A DNA stretch of 64,000 bases. Source: Fasciolopsis buskii (Eukaryota > Platyhelminthes > Trematoda > Plagiorchiida > Fasciolidae). The position numbers and the translations under genes are program-made. Below are positions 51,424-63,400 of this stretch, piece after piece. Numbering within the stretch: the stretch's first letter is position 1; each line of letters begins with the position of its first letter. The stretch covers positions 157,838-221,837 of the forward strand of contig LUCM01006830.1 in the NCBI GenBank assembly GCA_008360955.1, read 5' to 3'. A model generated the notes under the pieces. The model made no database searches and was not told where the DNA came from. It saw nothing but the letters and a program-made list of their open reading frames with translations.

Positions 51424-54400
51424 ATATATATATATATACGTTGCGCAAATTAATGTACAGTATATGCGCAATCGTAAACACAACGAAGGGCGAAGATGGC
51501 ACGATTACATGAGGGTCGCGTAACCCACTGGGGACCAGTGAATAATTGCAAATTTCGTAGGCATTCGGGTGGGGTTTGACATTCTGCGTGCTCAGTACAT
51601 CCTTACCACAGATGCCAGTAAGCATACAGTCATATGCTTCGTACGCCATGGTTGGTTTGGAATCAGGATTTAGCGACCGCACTTAGATTGATTTTCCATA
51701 GGTCAGTCAATCCGATGGAGAGGGTCGGGATTTCGTCTAATAGAGTTTATTGTCAAAGCAAACAAGTGGTTCACAAACATCGCAACTAAGTTTGGAAATT
51801 TTCAAGTAACTCGGCCTGTAAAATGTGGTAGTAACATAGAATAGACAAAGCTGTCGTTACTTACTTGGATTCCGGACTTTTAAACTCTTCAAGTGGATTT
51901 GGTGGGTAGAAAGTGACTCGGAGACTGAGGGTATGATGTCTGAGATCTGGAAATTGTAGTTTATGCAAAAGATTAATTAGGATTAGAAATGACTAGCACA
52001 CAGACGGAAGATGCAAACGTGGAAATGACGTCATACTACATTAAACTTGAACCATCAACTTACTAATACACTTCTAAGAAGGTTCAAGAGCATAGTGGCT
52101 AGTGAATATCCAACAACTCCTGGGACAACTGTTCGCGGCGGTCGTGGAGCTGCTGCTGTCTGATTGATAAGAAAACCGATTCTCCGAATGACTTCCCAAT
52201 TAATCCTATGCTTAATATCATTTATGGTCAAAAAGGTAGTTTCCTTTCCATTACGTCTCGCCACTAAGTCACCAGAAATTTTGACCCATCTGAGGAGGAA
52301 TAAAGCAACTAACCGTAAACCTGAAGCGCCAGCTCTCACATCAGTGGTCCTCAGATAAGCATGCATACGAAAAATTCCCTAATAGCCAAAGGTACTTTTC
52401 AAAAACGTCATAAATCTGCACTGTGTGACAAGAACTGCTGGACACTATGGGAAATGTGCAACTTCAAAAAATAACACTTTCGCGACGAAACACCGGGTGT
52501 CCTTTATCCAACGGAATAGTAGGGGAAGAAGACCAATACTGTGGGATGTTATCGTTTCGTATTACTTTTTTCAACCACTTACGTAAAATGGTCGGTGAAT
52601 TGCATAATATTCGGTTATAAATTACAGTGAGCGAACAGAGTTCAAATTCAGTACAACTTTAGCGATGATCTGTGTAGTATCTGTGTTCGGAAATCGCCGA
52701 GGTTCAGTGAATATGTAGGTCATTTTTCACATCCTCGAGTGGCTCTTGTTGGTATGACATGTTTTCTAACTTGGAAAATCATCACACACTTTGGCAAAAC
52801 CAACTGTAACACCGCAAACAGCATGACCCAACTCTCGTCGAAGCGTTTGGACGAGGACCGCGGGCAGAAACGGGTCTACGCGAGATCTAATACTTTGAAT
52901 CCATGTGTTGACGGCTTCGGTCGTCAAAATTTCATCGATTTAGCCAATTATGAAAACAGATTACACGAAGTTTTAGTCAGACCAATGAGCACACGTTAGT
53001 CACGTTATATATAACCTACTTGCATAGTACGGTCTGTTTGGTAGGCTACGTATTGCTGAGTTAAACTTACTACCAAATCCCCTCCTTTGCTGGATGAAAT
53101 AAAATATAAATGGATGCACCAGGCGGAACTGTTGTTTGTCTATTGCTACGTCTGGACTATTTGAATTCGTGTCTATTTGTGGAAAATCCCGAATAACCAT
53201 AGTAGGCTCCTTTTGAATCCCTGATCAAGAAGTAAACTAAGATAGCATATGTAGAAAAAGTGCACTGATTCTTTTACTTTTGAGTTGTAACGTTTTTTCT
53301 ACCGTGTTTGTTACGGAGAACAAAAGAAAGCTGGATGAACTCTCAACTGAGGTAGCTGATTGTATTCATTCCTCTCAGTTTTTTGTCCTTCACTTTGTGT
53401 ACAACTTTAGTACGTAAATAAATCGGTTAAGAATACGTGGTGTTGTGTTAACCGGTTGGCGGCGCCGTTGATTGGTTCCTCGAGTCACGTGCGCCAGCAT
53501 GTTACCGGGAACCCTCTCAGGCTATGGATAGAGGAACGACTGTCAAATTGGTGGCTAGCCGTGCACAAACCGAGGACAGGCTAGCTGAACAAGTAGCCGC
53601 GTACTAGCCGCTTGACTAACCTCCTACACTTAAAAACCTCTCAAATTTGTTGACTGCACTGGAAATTGGCGTATGCAACCTGCCAAGAAAGCGAGAACCA
53701 TAATCTTTTTTTATCTCCTTTCATCTAGTGATCAGTAACGATAATCGCCTTGTCTGAGAAAAAACAATCTTGATATTTTTCAGGTTATATTTGGGTACGA
53801 AAGAGCTGCAAGTGTTATCTCGATTGGAAAATCCAAACGGTACTGGAAGCACAGTTGCCAACCTATTCCCGGAAATTTTCATGAACCTATGGATGCAGTC
53901 GTGAAAAAATAACGAAAAGTAAGGCCACCGTTAAGTTTCCACACCCACGTGCAAATCCGTAAAAATACCGTGCAAGATATTGATCGGAACAGTTCAACCA
54001 AAAACCATAAGCTTTTCTGGCAAGATGGCAGGAAATGATAAAACTGTTCCATGATTGACCTAGTCTTGTACATAACTCGAGGTATCCAAAATTAGCGACA
54101 GCTAATTCTGACCAGGCACACTCATGTAGAATGAATGTGCTCTCCGATGGTGGACTCAATTTCGCTTACCTATAAACACGTTCTCTGCCTCATGCGTGAT
54201 CTGCTTCAACCTTAAATTAGAGATACCAAGTTCTCGGTGACATAAAGATGGACGTTTAGGGGAAAGTTGAATAGCGATCACAATTCAATTTATAATAACA
54301 AAAGCAGACAGAATGAGCGATTGTGATCTTCAGCATCAGAGCCCCAGCTTTCATTAGTAGGCGCAAGCAGATCACGCATTCGTAGAAAAAAAACATGAGC

Positions 54401-57400
54401 GTCTCAACAATGGCTGAGCATATGAGTTGGGCAACTTTTACAACTGCTCAAATTATCTCAAATTTCCCGGCAATTCGAGCATGGAATTCCATCATTAAAC
54501 CATCCCGAAAGGATGTCTTCTGTCGTTGACAAAATATTGAAAGATCTTTATTGGCATAATCTGAGTCGAAAACACCACGAACCAAATCTGTCCAGATTCG
54601 GGAATACTCAGTTCGACTGAACGTTGGATCAACAGATTAAATAGCTGTTAGCATTCGTCCAATGGATAAATTAGTCAATCGTTCGACAACGGTCGGTAAC
54701 CCGTACAAGACCAAGTGAACCATTTATCAGCAGTAAGCAGTTACTTCGAAGAAAATTACAGCAAATCAGGCAGTTCTTACGACGCTTTCATCTCAACGGG
54801 CCAATCTGCTTAACCAACAAGTAGTGGAAACCAACCAAGGTGATCAATAAGAGAAGAGCTGACTCCGATGTGGATCTGAATCAATCGATTTTAGGCACAA
54901 TCATTCCAACTTCCACATTTGTCCATACTAGTGAGGACAAATGATTCCAAAATAGCTGAATATTACAAATAAACTTGATCGGATTGATTATAAGGCATTT
55001 CACGTGCAACAACAAATCAAATTGTAAAGACGCTCTCTCTCACCTTTGATTTGTTTGTAAACTCTGCTGTTCAAATCAAGCCATTGCTGCAGACGAAAGG
55101 ATAGGGTGGGGAAGAAAAGATACGGTGACGTATAAGACTCATTTTCGAACAAAAACGCATCCAGTGATCGGACAAAAGTGTCAAAACTTGAACTGACCAA
55201 ACCAATTTCAGGATGGGATTCAAAGAATAAAAAACCGTATGATTCATTGGATTAGCGGTACTTTCAGTGACGTCCATAAAATCAATGGAAAAACTTACCG
55301 ACCGATTCGTTAAGTTATAAAAACTTAAGTTAACCAGTGAAGATCGCTTTTTCCGGTCAGCACATAATTAAGCGTGAGCTGCTAGTACCCTTACTGGTTT
55401 TCCAACTTAGGTCACTGAGCACTTGTCGCCATAAATTTATGACACTACGATGTTCAGCACAGTCATAATGCATTACCTGTCACCGTTCGCCTAGAGAACT
55501 TTGGAATACATACTCACATGTCGACATTCTTGGCGCACTATGTTGTACGAAGAAGACAATGATTGGAGAATGAGCAGACGTTGTCAATCGGGGTTCATGA
55601 GGTCACCCAACACAATAATTAATGAAGGAAGGCGATATGACTCAGTGCCTCAGTCTGAGGCTTCTACGGATTCGGCGCAACCAAACCCGAATCACATCCG
55701 CGTAAGGATGTTGGTTGCAAAATAAGCACTTAGAGAAAAAAGTGTTTGACATACAAATCACCCACCGTGGGAGTAGGGCGAACAAAATATTGGGGAAGGT
55801 ACAGACCATGAGAAGTCTTGCAGGAGAGTTCTTTATCGATAGACCCCTTAGCCACTAGAAAGTGGATTTGTTGAGTGGATGAAAAACGAACCCGTCATTA
55901 GTTTCGCTCTCTATCCTTCTCGATTTACGTGGGCCGTCGGTCTTGGAAACCTTCGCTGTCGGTTGGGCAATTTGACTTTCTTAAAGATTCGAGGATGGTC
56001 TTCAGAATAGATAAAAAACACTGAGGTTAAAATCGATGCTTTAGACACGATAATCAATAATGCTTTTCCTAAAATGTACCGATCATGCAAACGTACCTTG
56101 TGCGGTGCGGCGCGGTGCGTGCAAAGTAGTATACCAATTAGTCTAACGGGTGACTGAAAATAATATCTTGTCCAAAAAATGAATCAAGGAATTGGAAAGT
56201 GTGTACTGCAATGAGCTCATTTCTATTTTTATTGCATGAATACTTCGGATCGTCCGTTTTCTCATAGCAACAAAGTACCATGTCTCCAATGAAGATTGTC
56301 CGCAAAAATCAATGAGAAAAAATGCAGTTGCGCAAACCTATATTCAATGCTTCGGCCACAATAAACACCGTCGAGGTAGCATAAAGTTATGCGCTTCGCG
56401 GTATTGGCTCTTTAGAGTAAGTTTCACCGATAAATTCCAAATCCGAACCGAGGCTGTGCGTTCTTGGACAGTATGGCCACTTCTCAAACGAGTAAAATGG
56501 CAACATGATTTTAATGGTCCAGACTTGCGGACAAGCTAGATGCGGCAGTTCACGGAGCAAGATCAACCATGGCAACTATATTTTTCTAGGTGAGGACAAA
56601 TAATACGCTTCCACTTTATAACAACAGTATGTTCCAGTAGGAACGCATTTGAATCAAGTTAGTCGGTATACCCATTTGCCTTGCAAACTGCGAGTATGAA
56701 ATCACTTTTCAGGTAACTTAGTTCAATATATATATATATATATGTAAACATACATATGTACATGTACGCACATATATGCGTCCGGCAAGGAAGGGTAGGA
56801 AATAATGTGACCAGTCTTATCTGGACAATAACTGTTGAAATACTTCTACACCTATCGTTTCGAGCCTTTCACGTTGTTTAAAATTTGTCCACTGCATAGG
56901 GAATGAAACTGTGACATTTAACATGTCTCAAGTTGAAGTTGTCTTCAGCTACTATCGATGACACGTGTCTGCTTGGACTGCTTTAGAGGATAACACACAA
57001 AAGAGCAATCGATCTCTTTTTTCAGACGAACACTGTGCAAGAGGGATACAATGACGCCCTATTAGCTGCACATCCTACTGACTTCAGTGAATACTAAAAG
57101 ACTGCGCAGTCTGCGAGACGAAGAGAGGGGGAACCAAATTTATATTTTACGAATGATTATTTTTATGAGCCCTCAGTCAGCAGTCGGGACTGTTGGCCTG
57201 GAAACCCAGTGATTGCTTGTCTGTGGATGAGCCGAAATTCAAGCACGAACATTTGCTTGTTTTTATGACATCCTTCAAGCATGAGTTTAATTGAAAGGGT
57301 ATGCCTCATAGCCAGTAGGGCCAACTACACGGGGAGAGGAGGCGAACGGACAACTATAACCCAAAAACTTGGATTGGTACAGAGCCTCACGGTGTCCCCC

Positions 57401-60400
57401 TAATCAGGTATGTTAACGAGCCGGGCTGTGTCGAGTTACTGTCTACCACCAAAGTAAACCCATAGTGCTTTGCAGTTTCGGCGATCAAGTCAAGTAATTG
57501 TCTGGTGCAAGCCACCGGGTGGGGCTATATTGAGAGAGGATAAAAGTTTACGACAAAAGTCGACGGTAAAAGCGACCATTGATAGGTTCAAACTAATACC
57601 TAAATTTATCACTGGTGTCAACAAAGTAAATAGAAACACACTACAAAGAGTATGCACAATAGGACGGAATGAGCAATAGCAGGAAGAAACCCATTGCTAT
57701 TTACTTGTCTAGACAATAAGCACATTTCAAATGCAGCAACTATGACTGATAATGAATATGATTATTTATAGTAATAGTTAATTGTTGGTGTCTTTGCTTA
57801 ACGCAACAATTCCTGACTGATTGGTACACGCAAGTAGCAGCGAAAGCTGTGCTAAAACTGATGCAATATTTCAACTTGGACCGGGTGGCTTCGATGTCGT
57901 ATGCTCTCACGCTGTTCTCCGCAACAGTATGTTTTGCACACGGATGGATGAACGAAATTTCCCCGGAAGCACACGACCGGTTTCGTGATTACTGTCACAT
58001 TTCAGCTATTCGTACCCGGTATTCTTCTGGTGCGCTGCTTTCTTAGTTTCTCACGACAACCTTATTCGAATCGTTGGGAGCGTGAATAGATGATAAGTCT
58101 CTTTAAGAATCACTTGACGATCCCTCGGAGGATTTTCGTCGGTCATACAAGGCTAATCTTCAGAAAAGGGACACGAGGCCATAAAGTGAGAAACTAAGAA
58201 AGAAGCCCATTAGTAAGGGGATGGTTGGACAGAACAAGTACGCATTCCTGAAAAGCGGCAATAACAGAAAAGCCAGTCGTGTGCTTCCGGGGAAATTTTG
58301 CTCATCCATCCACATGCGGGACATACTACTGAGAAGAAAAACCAATACTTGAATAATGCACTTTCAGATAATATGAAACGAGATGGTTTGTCAACATTCT
58401 CGCTTAAGATGCTCGCATTATACCAGCATCGGGAACAAGATGATCACATATGGACGAATGGAATTTGTCGCGTGCCGTCAGAGACGTAGTTTAAGCCAAT
58501 TTGGCAGGTGAATTTATTTTACTGTGCTAAGGTAGGCATGTCTAAGTCACGTGAGCACAACAATCGGACACCATCAAGAAAAAATTACACATTACAGAAT
58601 TCCGTGATGCTCAGAGCACTTTTTCAAAGCATGAAACTGGTACCTAAATAATTAGGCTTCATACGGGAAAGTGTGTCTAGCGAATGTTTGTCAAAGTTAG
58701 CGAAAAGTTTGGCACGGAAAAATGAGTCATACCAAGTCAACTGGTACACACTGGCGTGTTGCACAAACAATCGACTTATGTGCTCCATCTGATTAAATAA
58801 CAAAACACAACAGACACTGCGGTTAGAGAAATTTGGAATATTTGCTCCTCCAAGTGACACTGGTCATTTCAGTTTGCACAAAACAGCACAACGGGTGACC
58901 CTAGAACCAATAAATTATCAAATACAGATAAGGGTTACGGAAACAAATAACGGAAAGGAGGTTATACCGAAGCTACATACCGCCGATCTTGTTACATTCC
59001 AAGTTTGCCCATTCGATTACGGGCAGTCGAGTAAGTTCTGTGGTCCAGAAATCAGGATCCTGACTATTTCGATCTAGTCGGTTGGACATGGGTAGTTCCG
59101 CGTCAAGGTTTTGTACAATCAAGCAACGCGCTAGTCGGTGAATATATTCGTTGAACTATTTATCAACCACTCTATTGGCCAGCGGTTAAACAAAACTCCC
59201 ACCGCTTTTCTTAGGTCCACCTGTTGCGAATGCGACTGAAAAACACGGTGGGAGACTACAAACTGCCTACTCACTGCCCCTCGAAATTTGTATCAGTTGG
59301 TCACTGTCTAATTAAAATTATCATTATTTTGAAACGGTAAACTTATTCAGTCAATGACTGTCTATTTATATCGAGGTATTCTAGGAGTGGTTAACTGGAC
59401 AAAATGAACCATATTACATTTCCCAGCCACTCTGCTCGAATCGTTCCGTTCATCCTACAAAACCGGATAGCACAGAATGTACACCTGTGCATGGGTGCTG
59501 TGAATGTCAGGTTCACAGTTAGAGCATGAGATGAGATTGGAACGCAGAAATTTAGTTAGCACACTCTGGTCATTACGGACCTAAAGACAGAGTACGAATG
59601 GACATCTACCAAGATGGAACACGACCCGAAGTAGTTGCATTTTTAGTGGAGCATGGAAGCAAAAGAAATCTGTCCGACCACCGAAAGAGACCAGCTTGTA
59701 ATCAACCGAATATCCATCTTGGTAAGAAGTACGGCAAACGGATGACTGGAATTGATCGCGTGCAAAGAACTTAAGAGTAAGCTGCGGATTTTGATATGTA
59801 CACAGTCTGCCGTCGTCTACCGGACGGATCAAACGAAACGTGTTTCGCTAAACATCTGACAAGCCATATGACCGTAAACAGTACTTAATATCAACTATGG
59901 GGAAAACGATAGGTTGTGCTCAAACGAATCTATTGGAGCAGCTGCAAATGAATTAGGACGAGCAATTAGATCCGACAACTCCATTAACCGTTCAAAACAG
60001 CTCCCGACACCCCGAGAAATTCACAACGGTTTTCGATTTGGACAAGCTTTTAAAAGCACGACAAGATATTTGACCAATAAAATGCATTCAGACGTCAGTT
60101 GGAATATTAATTTGCAAAATCATTCTAGGGTCGGGACCCGAATGTATCGAAAACGGCACAGTATGTTGCAGTTTCCGATACTCATCTTTCGGGGTTTCCT
60201 AGGCCGGATTCAGAGTTTGATCGTTGTAGTTGCTCCTGTATTAGGATTAGCAACAGTCCAAAATGAAAGGAGATCAGTGTGGATTAGAATCAAATGTACT
60301 TTCTATGACGGCTCATTTGTTGATGTTCGTTCATCTGGAAAACGCTTACCTACGTTTAACTCTTGACCACGGTTCGCGTTGTTGTTGTGCACGAAGTGGT

Positions 60401-63400
60401 TATACGGAACTGAGCAGTTGATGCAAAAGCGGGAAGAAATAAGAAACGAAAAATCCACAAAACAATAAGCTGGCTAGTCCCTCACGAATTGTTTGTTCGA
60501 AATTCAGGAGGTGCTTTGCCGAAATTACGTTGTCGACCCGGAAAAACACAACTTGATTTCGAGGTCGGCATTCTAAATGACATTATTTCGTAGCCCGACA
60601 TTCTTCATCCCTATTCGAGGATTGTGCAAATTTGGCTGCATTTTGTCGCTGGCGTGTTTGATCCAACCCCTACTAAACACACATGCAGACACACAGACAC
60701 GCACACACATCCCTGAATCGCGCTCATTGAAAGCCCCGGTACCACAAATTATAAACAGGCCGACTTATCACCTGTTTATCGGTTGTTTCCTTGTATAGAA
60801 ATGATAGGTATTTTCAAGTACGCGTTTCCCTAGCAGTCTCAATGAAATGCGCGCATGTTTGGAAATAGGAATCACGGTCTGAGAATAAAGTTAGACGGCT
60901 CTTCCAGTCAAATAGAAAGTGGATCATCATAGTGGTCATCATAGTGTGTAAAATATACCATCATAACTCTTAGCTTTGCACTGACAAGTCTGTTGGCTCC
61001 GAGGACTGCTAAATTTTCATCGACTTTACCAGCATAGGCAATAAGTACTGTTGTGCATGTAAAGTAACCTAAACTAGCCTTCAGTCTAGTCGGGGACGTA
61101 CATATTATGAATTACCATATTCACACAAAGAAGAGGAAAAAACATTTCAACGGAACGTTACGAACAACATCAGTTTTCTAATGATATCACGAAATCCGAC
61201 CATCAGATCGGGGTATCCAAGGCACGTGAGTCGACAGTCACAGACGATAGTGTCATTCAATTTACTGTCCAATGAACTAGTCACCATTTTTATCCTCCAA
61301 TTCTCGCAAAAATAAAGCCGAACAAAGGTCCAACGACGATCCAGAACAGAATGCAACATTGGGACTAGAAATAACTGGCTACATTGCAAAATGCAGCTAG
61401 TGTGGATCCATTATCCTAAAGAATAAATGCTACCTTTGTGCACAAGGGAAAGAGATCTCCACAACTCAGCATTTGACCCATACGGCTGCTTTCAACTTTT
61501 GCCTTTCGTTTAATTTCATTAATACCCGTCAACAAACCGCAACACTGTATCGAAAGTTGCATTCCTTCAGGCACCACATGAACTTTTTCTGGCTTAGACT
61601 AGGTTACGTAGAACCGGCAGAAGAAAAGTTACGCATTCGTTGACCGAATATAAACGGGTTCACGAATGCCTCAGAATGACTCGTTAGAGTCGAGGTGGGT
61701 GTCGCAGGCTCGGGGTCGACTGCTCAAGCTGAATGTGTCCCGGAGTGATCCTAAACGACTAATTCTCACAGCCTCTGGTGGGGAAGTCCTATGCACTGTG
61801 GATGGAGGAATTTCCATCAAAACTGCGAGACAAAGGCGAATACCAGGCATTGTCCACGGATTACTTGGTCTTTGGAAACCATTCCAGGTGAGATGGCTAA
61901 ACCTTGATTCTAAACCCACCATGGGTGGCGTACGAAGCATATGACTGTATGCTTACTGGCATCTGTGGTGAAGGATGTACTGAGCACGCAGAATGTCTAA
62001 CCACACCCGAATGCCTACGAAATGTGCAATTATTCACTGGTCCCCAGTGGGTTACTTGACCCTCATGTAGTCGTGCCACCTTGTGGGTTGAATCACTTGG
62101 TAAAAGGCTTGTGGCTTGGGTCTATAAGGATAGTGGGTATTGACTCGCCATGAGCATTATATGGGTCAGAGATCAACACAGCTGAGATGACATCATACTG
62201 ATTGCGCCAATCAATAACCTAAGCGAAAACGCCGCAGGAGAAATTTGATGAATACCGAGGGACCAAATTAGCCAACAGAAGAATCGATCAGTCAGTGATG
62301 ATCATGAAAGACTAATGAAAGTTATTTGATTTTGACTAACAAAACTTTTGCGTCTGCTCGACTTGGCTATTCTTACTAGAGTTGATGGGAACGAGAGACA
62401 AGATGGGTGGTCTATTTACCAGTAGAAGACATACCGGATGGCTGCACTTTAAAATAGAATCTCCTAAGTTGAACCTTTCCTTTGGTTCGGGAAACCGGAT
62501 AATATGCAGACCACAGGGAAATCGTGGATCTCGATGGATGGAAGATGATGTGGTCTCGGGAAATGGAAGAACTAGCATATGTGGTGAACTGTGCACACTG
62601 TTTCTTTTTCGTTCATTTTTTGTGCCCATTGACTTCGCTCTTCGCTGTGATTACGATAACACATATTCTATAGAACACACCGGTGGCAAATATAAACATA
62701 TAATGAGTTCGCGTGTGTAGACCGGTGTCTGCCGTGGGTGGGGACAAGTGTGACACGTTTCTCCAAAGAAAAATTCAGAACATCAAGAGCATCTCATTAG
62801 TTGAAATAAGGGACGCAAAAAAAAGAAATTCAATCTCCCAGTGAACCCGATAGGAACGAAACAATCAGAAGAACGGGTATTTTTTTAACTTACTTCAACA
62901 TCTTCATTATCCCGATACCGAATTCCAAAATATACGATGCTATCCATTACTCGCAGATACCGGCAAATTGTTTTTAATAGACTGCGGCCGAGTGTCTTGA
63001 CCTATCCAGGGATTAGTAGAAAAACACAATGTCAGCAATTTTAATAGTGCAATGAAATAAATGAAATCAATTTATCAGCTACACTATCGCAGATGCTAAT
63101 CCGTAGCCTCAGTACTCATAAAAGTAGAAAAGAAAACTCCTTCGAACTACTCCCTTGAACCAGAAGCCGTTATTGTCCACGAAGCATGCAAACGTCAGGC
63201 AACGGCTGTGATCAGTGTGATGACGAAATGCGCATACTTGTTAATCGTGCATTTATGGACTAATTTGTGTCCAGGTTTTGTTTGCGTTCGCTCTCCAATT
63301 ACCCTCGTTTATCGGTGTACACCTGAAAAACAAACCGATCTCGATGGGAATATCTTCAAGGACCGACGTCACACAATCGTTTCCGCAGCCGCAACACGCA

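Larger units (their letters stand above)
55087..62893. other. FERM intron 2
   Basis: It contains a TA microsatellite, the inverted R3 pair, R2 copies at 61.7-62.6 kb and two unexplained open frames (59581-59832 minus, 59914-60366 plus). Confidence 0.55.
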
